A stretch of DNA of 64,000 bases, taken from positions 20,243,745-20,307,744 of the forward strand of contig CM040761.1 of assembly GCA_022829145.1 (NCBI GenBank), read 5' to 3'. The notes under the pieces are model-generated. The model saw only the letters and a program-made list of their open reading frames with translations. It had not been told where the DNA came from and searched no databases. This DNA is from Albula goreensis. Its lineage: Eukaryota; Chordata; Actinopteri; Albuliformes; Albulidae. A program made the position numbers and the translations under genes. Positions 49,123-62,893 of this stretch are shown piece after piece. How positions within the stretch are numbered: position 1 is the stretch's first letter; each line of letters opens with the position of its first letter.

Positions 49123-50708
49123 TTTATTGTCAAGTACAGATAAAATCAAAATTGCTGTAATGATAATTAAAAAAAACACTAAATGTGAACACAAAATAAC
49201 AACTTGATTTGTTACGCTCTGCCTATTGAACACACCCCAGGCTAGCCCAAAACACAGAACAAGGAAAAAAATGGAGATTAGGCACTTCTATTTTTTTCCA
49301 GCTCACATGATGAATCTGCTGTAAAATAGACAAGTCCATAGTGTTTAAAGGGGCAGAAGTCTTTACCATCTAAGAAATGCATTACAGACAGAGCACTGGA
49401 CAGCATTAAACAGTTTTTCTACATTGAAAGCATTTCATGGCATTATTACTTTTGTGTATTTCGTCACAAGCCTTAGGCTGCAAGGCAAAATATTGGAGGA
49501 TTTGTGTCACCTAACCCTTGCGTTTAAAGCGAAAAGGATCTCATGGATACTTTGTTCTACAGTATTGCTACTATTAGGGCTGCAAACCAATGAAATGTTA
49601 TAACTATAACATGAACAGTTGATCGATTGTTTTAATAGCAGCTTACAGCAAGTGGCCAATAAGGGTAAGTAGGGAGGCCAAATGGAGACACACTCCAACA
49701 GTAAATACTACATTCTGGTTACAGTGTATTTAATTGGGTAGGGAGGGAGGTCTGGAAGATCTTATGACTTCTGACGGAACTGGACAGATTTGGATGTAAG
49801 CAGAAATAATTAATAGGTCCAGTGTATAAATACAATGTCGAAGACCAGGATTTGGTGGTGAAGAGCTTGCAGGGATCAGCCTGAAAAGGCGGCGCACGTG
49901 GAAGCGCACGGAATAAATATGTCAATAAAGGCGGAGATTGGGACAGGAGTCACTGGCCGAACATGCAGCTGACAGGGCCGTGTGCGCTGCCATTTTGGAA
50001 TCCATCACTAGGAAACTCTTTACAGTGTCATGTAGGGATTGGTGTGGGAAAAGGCCAGAGCCCTGTCTGAGTTTAGCGGGAAGCTTCCTAGTTCTGGGAG
50101 AGGGTTAGTAAAAAGGGGGGTTCCAGGGTGGCTTGTCACCTCATCCCTGCTCAGGAGCCAAATAGCGAGGGCATGTCTATGTGGACAGAGGGAGGGAAAT
50201 GGAGACAGAAGTTTATGGGCCTGTATTTCATTAGCACTTCCTCTCTCATTTAATCTAACGTTGCCTCCCTTTCTCCTGGTCTGGCACAGACCCCCCTCCC
50301 CCTCATCCATCTGTCTCTTCCGTCCCTCTCTGCTACGCAGAAGTTGACAGTGCAGTGCTTACATCATCAAAAAGAAAACCATGATTTAAATTAAATTAAA
50401 CAGAACAACAACTACTTGTGCCAATTTTTTTGTACAAAATCCAAGACACTCTCTCCCTCCTTCTTGCTCTCGCTCTCTCTCTCTCCCTCTCCCTCTCTTT
50501 CGGTCCTTTCAAATCTCCACCACTCCGCAAAATTTCTGTCGCCTCGTGAGGATAAGCTGTAGACGAAGGCCTTCATCTCTCCCACTCTCTCTCACTTCCC
50601 CTCTCTCTCTCCCTCTCCCTGTGTCCCTCTGGGTGGTGGTAAGGTGGGGGGTTACGGAAGGGGGTGGTCTCCTGTTCCCTAGCCCCCAGGGTCTGAGGAG
50701 GGCGGGGG
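49123..50708 (-). other. rab5b: Probable rab5b 3' UTR
   Basis: On the minus strand, 1.6 kb follows the rab5b stop and reaches AATAAA (plus-strand TTTATT at 49123-49128). It includes a CT-rich stretch (about 50447-50630 as printed). No coding support. Confidence 0.4.
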
Positions 50709-53301
50709 TTAATTCCCACAGCAGCCCCGGGTGGACTGGGCGTCGGGGTCTTGGAGGTTCACGCCCCTGTGCCTTGCAGCATGTGTGGGGTTCTGGGTGT
50801 CTGTTTTTGGCATCTTTTTTGCTGGAAAAGGGGAGCCAGAAAAAAATTAGACACATCTTAGTGTCAGACTACCTTTCATCCATATACTCTTCCAACTTCA
50901 AAATTTGAAAATCAGTGATTCTGAATTATCAGAATGCATACAAGTAAAGACGTTATACAGAATGGAACACAGATCTCTGTGGCATACAACTCTTTGCATA
51001 TGAAGCACAAAATGGGAGGCAGAAGCTCATAGCACCTAAGTTCTGCAAAGATGTTAACATTAATATAGACCCTGTGGCAGAGAATATGGAGTTGACAAGA
51101 CAGAAAAGTACACAAAACACCTTCATTTGCCCTGTAAACGGGTGAGACACAGAGCTGGAGCACAAGATTTCAATAGTACAGAGGACTCACCGATGGCCAG
51201 GAACAGCTCGTTGACGTTCATGGCGGTCTTGGCAGAGGTCTCCATGAAAAGCAGTCCTGTGTCCTCCGCATACGTCTGAGCCTCCTGCCATGCGTACACA
51301 GAGCAGGCACAGGTCACATGCAGCCTAACGTAAAGATCACCACACCAAAACCTTTTCAAACAAGCTACTGCTTTTTTCAGTCCCACCTAATGCTAAGGTT
51401 GAAATTGTTTTCAAATGTCTATGGAGGACCTGGTTCAAAGATTTTCCCAGGTATTTTGGCACAACAAAGCCAAACATGGGAGGACTATCATCTACACCTG
51501 ATTCAAATCTCCATTGTTCCACACACAACACTAAATGTTATGGCCACTAAGTGATAAGCATCTTGGCCCAGACACATTGTTCAGTAGTTTCCTGTCCGCA
51601 CACTGTACAATGGTCTGTGAGGAGGAGGGGGAGCGGGGGTATCCAGCACCTCGTACTCCACCATGCGCTTGTCGGCCAGGTCGGCCTTGTTCCCCGCCAG
51701 GGCGATGACGATGTTGGGGCTAGCCTGCCTCTGCAGCTCCTTCACCCAAGCTTTGGCCCGCTCAAACGTCTCCTGCAGACAGACAGCAGGACATCCTGTC
51801 TTTATTTATCTCTTATTAAAACTGTGCTAATTCTGTTTGTCTTTCATCTCATTTCATTTGTCAATCGCTTCGGCGATCTTGTTATACACGGTCATGCAAA
51901 TGAGGAATTACCGAATTTAACTGACAAAGATAAAGACAATAAAATATTTGTGGGAGAGTATTCTTATACCAATGGATACAGAGACGAATTGTACTAACTT
52001 CCTCAAATATTCCACTTGCTTCCTCAATTTACACCTAAGTAATACATTAGTTCTTTTTATGTGCTATAAGTGAATTGAGTTGACCTAAAGTGAAACATCA
52101 AGGATATTTTGGGAGAGAGAGTCTGCTAGGAGAGAAATGGGAGAAGAGAGGGAGGAATTACAAGGGTGGGAAAGTAACAGGTACAGGAAGAGGAAGACGG
52201 AGAGGAGAAATAACGTAAAGTAGAAGGCCAGAATGACAGGCAGTAGCATTGGTGAGACAATTAACAAGCCACATCAAAATTATGACAGTATGGTGCCATA
52301 TTTAAAGTGGAACTAACAACCTCCCAGTGCTGGTAGTCTACTCTTCTCAGGTTTCATACAATATATTTTATCAACGTTACTATGATAATGAAGCACGTTG
52401 ATAAAAGAAGCAAAAACCGTCCAGGGACATTGTGATAATGCGTATTTCACTGGCAGCGCGGATGGTGGGTGAGAGCAGCGTTTTGCCTGTTTGGGCAAAA
52501 CTGCGGCGTGTTTACCGGTTTGGTGATGTCGAACACGACAATCGCAGCCTGGGCTCCACGGTAGTACATCGGGGCCAGGCTGTGGTAGCGCTCCTGTCCC
52601 GCTGTGTCCCAGATCTCAAACTTCACTGTTGTGTCGTCTAAACACACCGACTGCGCCAGAAATGCAGCTGGAAGGCAGAGACAGAGACAGAGTGTGAAAA
52701 AGGGAAGAAAGCAAGAGAAGCACAGAGAAACACATGGACTACCTGAGATGAGAAAAAGGGAAGCACTTAGTCTCATTTTTTACATGTCCTCACTACTGCT
52801 GTAATTTATTCAAGTTTGGCCCACATTTATAGACCTTTTCTCAGTAGCAGTGCTGACCTCAGAATCAAGTTTTTCCTTTTAGTTCATAACCGTTGAGGTT
52901 TGGATATGGATAATATTCAGATCTAGACGTCTTTTACATTGGGGGCAAATCTTTCCTTGTAACTCTGCAAACACAAAGGCTGTGATAACGCTACAAAGGT
53001 CCTCATCTTTCAGCAGAGAAACAAACTGGTTTTTAAGTTGCTCTCCCGCAACCCCTCCTCTGCCCAGTCCCTTCCTCCAGCTCTAGACGCGCTCTTCTTG
53101 CCCCCCTCCTTCCCAAAGTTTTGCCCTCTCCTCACCCCCGATGGTGGTCTCCTGAAACTCGTCGAACTGGCCCTTGACGAAGCGCAGCACCAGGCTGGAC
53201 TTGCCCACCGCCATGTCTCCCAGCAGCACCAGTTTGAACTGGCAGATCTTGGTCTGCGGCAGGCTGCCATTGGGCCTGGCATTCCCTCCTCTGCTGGCCA
53301 T
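50709..53301 (-). CDS. rab5b: Rab5-type small GTPase, complete, 5 coding exons
   Basis: Coding exons in order: 53136-53301, 52516-52667, 51650-51772, 51191-51284, 50709-50821. Phases agree and give 215 aa, the usual Rab5 length. Rab5 controls early-endosome fusion and endocytic traffic when GTP-bound. Visible motifs: P-loop GDMAVGKSS (28-36), switch I ETTIG with Thr53, WDTAGQE with Gln80, NKAD (134-137), ETSAK (162-166) and a C-terminal CC at 212-213 (CCGN), the double-cysteine prenylation signal. QSVCLDD and KRMVEYEEAQ match RAB5B better than my memory of RAB5A or RAB5[16 protein letters not shown] and [11 protein letters not shown] differ from the mammalian proteins. The P-loop replaces the usual GES with GDM. 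The start was chosen as the only ATG in the correct frame giving the family N-terminus MASRGG. Confidence 0.95.
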
Positions 53302-55230
53302 GAGCAGGGTCCGCCCAGGAGGGGGTTCTGTGATTACGGGGAGGGACTCGAGGGGATCTGGTACTCAACTCTCCCTCTTACTCACTCTCTCTCTACTCCT
53401 GAAACACAGAAACACAGGCCATGTGACCGCAGGTCCTCACAGGGTAGGAGCTGTCAGTCTGAATCCCCCATACGAGACCCTGGCCCAGTGAGACAGTGGA
53501 GCCTTCCAGTACGGTGCCTGAATAGTACAGACTAGTCCGAGAATCGAAAAAGCTTAACAAGACTGATAAAACAGCCCCCTGTCAAAACGATTAGAATTAC
53601 TCACACTTACATCACATTATTCATAAACAAAACGTGTCCCATTTTTCTTCAAGGAGTGTTTATATCTACTGTTACAAGTTAGAGGTGTAGAGTTCACTGC
53701 GAATTTCCAAGACCTACAAAGCAAAATATATTTTTCCATAGAGGGAGAGAGAATAAGAGGGAGAGGGAGAAGGACAGGGAGAGAGTAAAAGACAGTGAGC
53801 TGCCACAAGTTCTGTTTACATGTACTGCTTGAGAAGTACATGCATGCAGGATACAAGACAATCTCCGCTGCAATTCATGACTACACTTCCTGATAAAACA
53901 CCAACTCAGTTCACATTAATCATAAGTAGATGCAACATTCATGTGATTTGCCAACTAACATGCAAAGCAAAAATTTACAATTCACAATTCCAATTAAGAA
54001 GCTATCTGTCATTTATACTCTTAGAAAATGTACATTAAGGAATGCTGTTGTCTTGCAAGTTCTCATATCGATATATAAAAAGACAAATCTCATTAACTTC
54101 CTCAAATATTCAGCGGCCTTCCTTAATTTACACCTACACATTCTGTATTACTTTGTATCTTTTTATGTGTTGGAAGTCATACGCAGAACATAAAAATGTA
54201 AGTCACAGTAACAAATATCTTGTTGTAAAGGTCTAAGTAGCCCAGCAAGGGTCACATTCAGTTCTGCTTAACATAGATACACTGTTGTATAAATTGTGTA
54301 TTTGACCAGATTCACTTCCCCAAAATCCGCATTGTCACATACCAACACAGAAACGGCACATCATTCCGACATATTTTAAGAAGGCAAATTCGGAGCTAAT
54401 CTGGTTGAACATTCACTTTAATCCATCAGCTTTTACATTCTTGACAGCCTTGCTTAGTCACTTATAACGACATTAGCCTGCACAACCATAATATGCAAAT
54501 GTGTATAACAATAAATGCAGATAGCAGCTGTGCACGAAGTCTCGAACGATGCGGCTGTTCTGGCTCGGTCTTTCTCAATAGCTGGCTCGCCATTCTATCA
54601 GCAAGCATCGCGATGTCCTGTACCTTCTACTGTTACAATCACATGTGCATGAGATGGAAATATGTCATTTTAATGCGAGACTACAGACAGTCACTGCTGG
54701 TTGTGCAAGACACAAAAACATCATGACTTTCCCTTTCAACCCTCAGGCGAGGGCTCAGCTGTCATCGCAGCAAGGGCTTGATTAAACAGTCCAAGTTAAA
54801 TCCGCAATCCTTTAACCAGTTAGGTAGCTAATTGCTTATCTCCACTGAAACAGCATGGAATATTCAGTTAGCTGTTAGCAAGCTAGATCAATCTGTGCTC
54901 CTAAGCGGTACATCTCCGTGCACAATCGATTTGACACTGTCCGGCCATGGCAAGCGTTCGCTAGCTACCGTTAGCTTGCTATTGCCGTGTCGCCTGGGCG
55001 AGTCTACAAAACGGCCCCTAGCGCAAGAATGTGGGCCTGCTTTGTGACGCTGGAGACTATTGTCTGTCACCCTGATGTAAACCGAAAGAACACAAAAACT
55101 GGGACAATTACCTCTGACAGGTCGTCTCTGCCGAAATCTCTGTCGCGATATGAATTGTGCTACCTATTGCGGTTCTATGTGTTGTTGTTGATCTATCAGC
55201 AGGCAATAGGTCTTCTCGCACTTCCTGCAA
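53302..55230 (-). other. rab5b: rab5b 5' UTR: UTR part of the first coding exon, intron and probable non-coding exon 1
   Basis: The first coding exon extends to an acceptor GTGTTTCAG at 53398/53399. Upstream, a donor GTAATT (plus-strand 55106-55111) follows TGTCAGAG and marks a probable non-coding exon from 55112 to about 55200-55230. The intervening 1.7 kb shows no gene; around 54820-54990 it is rich in GTTAGC/GCTAGC words. Confidence 0.4.
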
Positions 55231-55494
55231 TGTCGCGCAGCCGCAGTAATCATTCTCAGCTTTCTTAAACGGAAACATCCACACCTGCTTTCTTCACCAA
55301 TACTGTGGACTCGTGTAAGTTAGGTGTGAAGGTCAGTTTCTCATAAATGCAGGTGCATATCCTACTTCCGCGTTACCTCTTAAAATGAATGTCAAGAAAC
55401 AGTAACAAGTATAAAGCATAAAACAGGTACACCATAATATACAATACCCACCAACTTTTTCAATAATGCAGACAGAATATTTTAGATCATGGAA

Positions 55495-55547
<53 letters not shown>

Positions 55548-56697
55548 GTAATAAGTGTAGTAGTAATAGTAGCATACTACTTAAGAAAAATAATGAAAAA
55601 TAGCTGTGAAGTCTGACAAACTGCATGTCACTGTTAAAAGATCCAGTCAAATAAATCAACCATAACATAAGACTAGCTGAACTATGACCCTCAAGAGTGA
55701 AGGCTTTGGTTGAACATTGCATTTGGTCTTCTCTACAGAGTGGTCTTCTTCATCGCTTTCTACCGAATGATGAAGTGCAGGATCCTTCTTTGAAATGGCC
55801 CATATAACCCAAGCATCTTCAATGTGCTATTTATAAATGTATAGAAATGTATAATAAGATTAATTGGAAAAACATGTAAGCTATGTAATTTGAGTAGAAG
55901 TTGTTATTAAATGCACATAGCTATAAATTATGGGCACAGGTAGGAGGTATACTGCCACAACACAGAAGAGGATACTCACAATTATTAAAGCACATAAATA
56001 TTTTTTTTATCCTTCTCAGTGACTGCAAGTGGATTACCTTTACATTCAGGAATTTAACAGCTGCCTTTACACTGGTAAGCTTACACTGCTTGCATTTTAC
56101 ACATAATCCGTTTACAAAGCTAGATGTTTGCTGAAGTAATACATGTGTGGAACAACTAGTGACCCACCTGGGAAACAAACCTCCAATATTTGAATTGTAA
56201 GGCTGGCTCCCTAACCATGGAAATCCCAGTGTGAAGGGTGAGGTTATAGTGAGTTGCATTTGGTGCCTGGGCTGCGAGCTGAATTGGAATCCATTAGAGG
56301 TTTCTTGGTTTAATTGCACACCATAAGAGATTTGTAATAAAGTCAATTGTGACTGTAACAGTCTTGTGAAAATAGTGGAAAGCTGGACCATACATACATT
56401 TCGATGTGCCTCAGAGCGTCTGTTTTTATCATGTGGTGTACTGGTCTAACGTCAAATTGTTTTGCCTCATGGAATAAGTAGAGCATCTACAGTATTTTTT
56501 CATGGGAACATGTGCACATGATGTCGTAATCACTCCGTGCCACAAGGCGGCGTCGTTTTACCACAGTGTCTTTTCATCTATCTTGGCTCATCATCTCTGG
56601 TCTATCGTAAGGCAGAACTCATATGTCTCCGCACAATCGAACTACATGCTCAGCTTGATCTTGCTGCAGTACTTCTATAAACTGGAAGTTTCGTACC
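55231..56697. promoter_or_regulatory. Divergent intergenic region between rab5b and lcmt2, with a trinucleotide array
   Basis: The two genes are transcribed away from this 1.5-kb interval, so both promoters should lie here. I cannot pick a core promoter element with confidence. Confidence 0.4.
55498..55552. repeat. (AAT)n trinucleotide array
   Basis: About eighteen consecutive AAT units, followed by related TAG/TAA triplets. The antisense poly-Leu open frame is an artefact. Confidence 0.95.
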
Positions 56698-59600
56698 ATG
56701 CCAGTGTACGACAGAAACAAGAAAAAGCATGGCAGAGATACAGCAGTGAGTTATGACATCAGAAAAAAAATTAGTAACGCGTTCGTTTTTGAAACGAGCT
56801 TGAGTGACAGTTACAGTTCATGGTTTGTCAATGTCCTAATTTCCTAATCGTAGTTTCCGAGCTAGTGTATTCTTTCACAACCTGCTTGCAAGTTGTAAGT
56901 TACAGCATAATGTATAGAAATTGCAGTTGCCATTGGATCATCTCAAATGACCACAAAATACTGAACTTGCAGCTTGGCTTGGGGCTAAATACCACCTGTC
57001 TTTACGCTGTTGGAATGAATGCTGAGTTATGGCTAATGCAAAAACGAATTATGTTTTAAAAATAATATTGTTGTAATAAATATTTACAGTTGTTTATTTT
57101 CAATTGAATAATATCCTTTCATATTCTGAGTGTCCATTAAAATATGAGATGCTATGCAAAAGTAGTTCTACGGTAGCCTACATGGTACAGCTCAGGACAA
57201 TCCTTACGTGAGAATTTTATAAATCTGTTCAGTGAATATATCGGAAAACCCAATCTTTTTTCAGTTAATGAAGTCTAACGTTCTCTTTGCACGTGGTATT
57301 GTCTATCCCAGGTGCAGGGGACCAATGACAGCAGCGTGGTTAGCAAGGTCTCTGCGGCAACGCAGGGCTACTTCCTGGATGACTTCCTGAGAAGTTTTGT
57401 TTGCAAGGTGTCTAGGAGAGCCCCGCTCATCAACAGGTTTGAGCTCTCTCAGAAATACAGCTGAACTGCATAGAAACCCAGCAGCTACTCATTCTACTTT
57501 CTAATATTGTTCTGAACAGCAGCAGGGCATTTCAGTTGCACAAATGTGCACAACGTTTAAGTACAGTTAAAATATAACTCTGCTACAACGCAGCATGTAA
57601 TTTTCCCACCTGATAAGATCTGGAGACATAGCCTTAACCTGAAACATGAAACATACTGACTGCACTGTAAAAATTTATATCAAGACGTTTCAAGCTGCTC
57701 AGTGTTAATGGTGGCCTTTAAGTTGCATACAGCTTAATCAAAACTGATAGTAGTGCACAAGCAGTAAAGTCTGAGTTTATGTTTCTCTCAGGGGTTACTA
57801 TGTGCGCTGGAAGGCAGTGGACCACTGCGTGAAGCAGTTTCTGCGTGTGACTGAAGGCTGCGCAAGGAGGCAGGTAAGGATGTGCCCCAGAAGACCAGCT
57901 CATTGTGGCTCACTTAGTGACGGGATGTCACTGTGAGCGATGTGGAGTTTTTCCAGTACGGTTTTCCTGTGCAGTAGGGAATTCGGATGGCTTACAGAAG
58001 GCAATCACCTGTTCATGGTATAGCTGTGGGTGAAGAAATTCTTCCTAAAAGTGAAGATCCTCCTTGATCCCCTGATCCTAGCTGTTTCTTCCCTTTCTCC
58101 CTCCTTCCCTCCTTGCAGGTTCTCTCTCTGGGGGCAGGGTTTGACTCCCTGTATTTCAGGCTGCATGCAGAAGGAGCGTTGGAGAAGGTAGTGGTGTTTG
58201 AGGTGGACTTCCCGGATGTTGCTCAACGCAAAGCTGCACTGATCAATGGCAGTTCTCACCTCAGAGAAGTGCTGAGAGATTGGGATCCTCAGTCACCCCT
58301 GCCCACAGGTAACACACCTGCCCGCCAGGGGTACCATCCTTTTGTGCAAGTCACAGTGTATAATGAGCAGCTTCTCATTGCATCTATTTCAATGTTATGA
58401 ACAGATTCATCATGGTAACAGATTTTCTGTGGATGTGTAAGCATATAACATAATGTTCCGTCTCCACAGGCCCTGTCACCATTGTAAGTAGTCAGTACTG
58501 CCTGCTAGGAGTGGATGTGAGGGTTGAGAAGGACGTAGAGGCAGCTTTGAGCAGGGCGGGGCTACAATGGAGCGCCCCCACCCTGCTGCTGTCAGAAGTG
58601 GTGCTCACCTACATGGACACCCATCTGTGAGTTTCTTTCTCTGTTTCACATTAAACTAGATAAAACAGAACAAGATCCAAATACAATTGCAACATTTAAC
58701 TGTATTATTCCTACTTAACCCTCTATTCGTCTGTCAGTAATTTATTTCTCTCTGTCTCTCTGTGCTGTGTCTTTCTTGTCTTTTTTTCCTCTCTGTGCAT
58801 AGTAAGCTTGTGCTTGTGCTGATATTAGATGTATGAGCAAGTTAAAATGCATGATGGAGGATCAGTGCATAATACTGACAGACATTAATACAGCGAATGT
58901 GTATGGGTGGTAAATGTGGCCTGTTTTTTTATGTTAACTCAGTGAATGTTGTGTCTTAGGTCGGACAGCGTGATTGCCTGGGCAGCTCGGCTGTTCCCTC
59001 AGTCGCTGTTTGTGATGTACGAGCAGGTCCGCCCCCACGACCCCTTTGGCAAAGTCATGCAAGATCACTTCCTGAAGCTGAACTCTGCTCTGAATGCGCT
59101 CAGCCACTACCCAGACACAGCTGCACAGAGGCAGAGGTTCCTGGACAGGGCAAGTGCTGTTTGTAAACAGAAACACACATTTCGTGCTGCTGTGTGTTAC
59201 CTCTGCATGATGATGATTGTTGTTGTTGTTAGTAGTAGAAGTAGTTGTAGTAGCATGTAGCAAGTGCCAATCCCCTTTTCCAGATTGATTTACAATGCCT
59301 GGCATAATGACAGCAGGAGTGCAGAAAAGAAAACAGCCCAGCTATTTCAATATATCAGTAAAATGGCATGTGTATCACAATGTAAATATAACTAATCAGA
59401 AAGGAATGTAAAGCAGTCAAGTTATGCACAGTAACAATGTGGTGAATGATATATGAGCAAAGTACACTAGGCCATTGTGTAAAACATATGAAGTGTGAAT
59501 GGAAGTAAAATGAAGGCAGAGAAAATTCAGAGTTGGAGTTAAATGAATGCACTTTCCTCTATGTACAGTGAGTTATATTACACAGAGCAGTGTAATCAGA

Positions 59601-62600
59601 GATTTATGGAGGTTGTTTAGTGAATGGAGTGGTGTTTTCCCCAGTGCTGTAACTGTGGACTGTTATCTGTGCTGTATCCAGGGCTGGGAGAGCTGTGTGT
59701 GTCTGGACATGAACCAGTTTTTCCTGGGCCTGGTGTCAGAGAAAGAGAGGCGAAGAGTGGAGAGCCTGGAGCCGTTTGACGAGTTTGAGGTGAGTCAGTG
59801 CAGCCAGCCCCTGTCTCATTAATGTGATGGCCATGTCAGTCACAGGTAAATAAGCCTTCTGATTGGCCTCTTTTCCATCACCCCACCGGTCAGTCGTCCC
59901 ACCTCCCAGTTCTCATTGCCATCCTTTCCTTGTTCCTAATGAATCTTGTAGGCCTCATCTCAGACTGCAGTCATTTCACAATCCAGACTGACTTACTTTA
60001 TGTGCATTCAATCAAGCTAGCTAACACAATGACAATATCACAGTCTCAGTGTTTAAAGTCTTTCTGGCAGCAACAAACACAGTGCTAATAGGATGTGGGA
60101 GAGGTACAAACAGAAAGTCTAAGAGATAATACAAAGCCATATTTACCTTTTCCTTCCTTTCTATCTCTTATTTGGTCTCTTTTTTTTTAACAGGAGTGGC
60201 ACCAGAAGTGCTCTCACTACTTCATCCTCACTGCCTCCAAAGGCTGTCTGACCAGCCAGGGGCTGATTAGAGCTCCATCCGGTGAGACCTGCAGTCAGAG
60301 CGATCTGTTTGAGATGCTTTATAGAAACGTTCATATGTTGTGTGTGCGCACACTTACGGCTTTGCTCGCCGGTTGTTTGCAGTGTCTCCAGTTCCCTGCA
60401 TGTCTCCCACTATGAGCCCCCAAAAGCTCCCTGTGCTGCCGATCATGGGGGGTCCTGGGGGGCCCCACATGGAGGGCCTGGGGATGGCGTCGGCTGTGCT
60501 GGGGCCCGGCGTGATCCTCCTGACTGGAGGCTCTGGAAGGCGGGGGAGAGGGGGAGCAGACATGGTCCTGATCAGAGGCCAGGCTGGCTGGAGGTGTGTC
60601 TGCTTAGAGTCACGCACTGGTAAGTGATTATTTCAGTCTGAGTACCTTGGATTTTGAATATGTTTACCAAATTATCTTGGAAGGGTTCTAAGATTGTCTG
60701 CTAGAGTTATGTAAAAACTATCTGAAAATGTACATGACTCTGTACTTATTTTTCGCATTCATTTCATTTAAACTAGAAACTTCTTAACACTCATCGTCTT
60801 GTGCATTTCCAGTTGTGGGAATTTATATCAAGATGAATAAAATCACCTAAAACTCTTTACACTGGAACTCAGATCATGCTGTTTGGTAAGCTTTGCATTT
60901 TGTATTAATGTTCTAATGCTCTGCTGGGATGCCTTTGGATCACCAGGTGTGCGAATGTACCACACATTGACAGCTGTTCCAGGGTGGGGCTGTATTGTGT
61001 TCGGTGGCCGATCTTCTCCTCTCAGCCCTATCGGAAGCGTCGTCAGGGTGACTTTTGACCCCACCTCCCTGCCTGACACCTCTGCCCCAGTCAGCCCTGT
61101 CAGCGAGTGTCTGTCTTTAACGGAAATGGACTGTACTGGCACCGGGGCCTCATCAAGATGGCGGCATACTGCCAGCCTTCTCAGATACAGAGGTGAGGGA
61201 GGTACCAGAACTTGTGGAAATAAACTATGTTTGGGGATAGTGAAATTTGGCAAAGTTAAGAGGTGTTCAACTGAATGATGGAATTCTAAATATGGACAAA
61301 ATCAGTATTAAAACCTGCCACTTTAACAAGGGTCCAACTTTTCATTTAGGTCAAAACTTCCTGTTTGTGTTCGGAGGCCGAACAGTGGCAGAGCCAGTAC
61401 TGGGAGATGCCCACTTCCTGTGTGTGGACAACCAACATTGGACAGAGGTCAGTCATAATTTATTTCATTTGAATGAGGAATTCAGAGCTGAAACCTTTCA
61501 GCTGATGGCATTAAAACGGGATTATTTTTTCATTTTCTTTGGGCGTAATGTAAGATACAAAAACAGAACGGATGATCAAAACAGTCTAAAATTATTGCAG
61601 TCTTTGTTTGCCTTACACTTGAAGTAGCTATTAATAGACACCACTTAGAATAAAATGGCCATTATATCCAGAGAAATTGTCTCAGGGGCCTTACCTTCAA
61701 ACTCTGCTTTCACTCTCACCATATCACACTAGCCTTAAATTAGGTGTGATAGTTAACAGAACACCTAAAGGTCTCCGTGCTCTTTACTGCTATACATTTA
61801 ATTATAAAGAAAAGCCGAGAGGGGAATGCAGGAATGAACCTGTGTGCTGCGTGTTTTGAAGGTGCCAGTAGAAGGCGACCCACCTGAACCTCGTCACTCC
61901 CATTCGGCTTGTGGCTATGGAGGAGGGGTTGTGATTTTTGGAGGGTTGAGTGGAGGCGGGGTGCCTCTGGGTGATGTGGTTTTACTGCGGCCCACTGATG
62001 AAGGCTTCTGCTGGGAGAGGCTGTCAGTACAACCAGCAGTTGTGCCCAGGTAGGGTTCTACTCTCAAAACTCATGCAAGCAACAAATGCAGTCCATATAC
62101 AGGTGACTCTCCCACATGGTGGCGCTGCGCACAACTCCAGTCTGGTTTAAAATGCACACAGTTTTTCACATTGTGGGGCGGGGCTGAGCCCCTAACCTCT
62201 GTGATGTTGGAGGGTCACCTGTACATGTAAGTTATTAGTACTCAATGTTACTTAAAGCTACAGGGAACTTAAAGCTACAGGGAAAGATTTTGGAATTTGT
62301 GGTATTTTCGAGATGTGTGGTATTAAAACAATGCCATGTTAAAATAAGGAAAATTAACAAAGAATAAACAACAGCCAAATACATTGAACTTGAGCTGGTT
62401 CTGGATGTGTCACAGGGTGTGAAACTAGTTTTCTGTGGTTAAAGCATAATTATCTTCACTTATCTTGCCTCCTGTTCGCTACTCCAAGGTACTCCCATTC
62501 CGCACATGTGATTGGCCACAAACTGGTAATACTGGGTGGGGTTTGGCTGCAGGCAGAGGGTGTGCCAGGTCTGGCAGTGATAGACTTGACCACAGGGGGC

Positions 62601-62893
62601 AGTATGGAGCACTGCCTGGATACTGTAAGTCATTTTCCATCTGGTTCTTTGGTGTCTGTAACTGCCTCATAATATTTTAATTGAACAGTTTATCCAAGAA
62701 TTTGAGCCATGTACTTTGTTTCCCCTCCCAGTCTGCCATACCGTGGCCTCTCATGCTCCACTCTTTCTGCTCTGAGCTGCTGGATGAAGAAGGAGCTGCG
62801 GTTGCTATGATTGGAGGAGGGGGGAACTGCTTCTCTTTTGGGACTCATCTCAACCCCAAGCCTGTCACCCTGGATGTTGGGCTTGTGCTTTGA
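56698..62893 (+). CDS. lcmt2: tRNA wybutosine-synthesizing protein 4 (leucine carboxyl methyltransferase 2), complete, 14 coding exons
   Basis: Exons: 56698-56745, 57312-57436, 57792-57873, 58119-58308, 58470-58626, 58960-59149, 59682-59789, 60194-60281, 60383-60619, 60947-61192, 61350-61447, 61862-62049, 62489-62624, 62732-62893. Phases agree; 684 aa, near the 686 recalled for human. The enzyme (TYW4) uses S-adenosylmethionine to methylate and methoxycarbonylate the side chain of wybutosine at position 37 of tRNA-Phe. The N-terminal methyltransferase half has [21 protein letters not shown], the SAM motif [36 protein letters not shown] and EPFDEFEEWHQKC. The C-terminal half is a kelch-type propeller ([72 protein letters not shown]). 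The intron after 59149 is GC-AG (AGG|GCAAGT). Acceptors before 61862 and 62489 are AAG. The N-terminus [14 protein letters not shown] is lysine-rich and is the least certain part. Confidence 0.95.

Noticed and set aside
55333..55722. Minus-strand frame with a poly-leucine run
   Set aside because: It is the (AAT)n array read on the other strand; no family resemblance.
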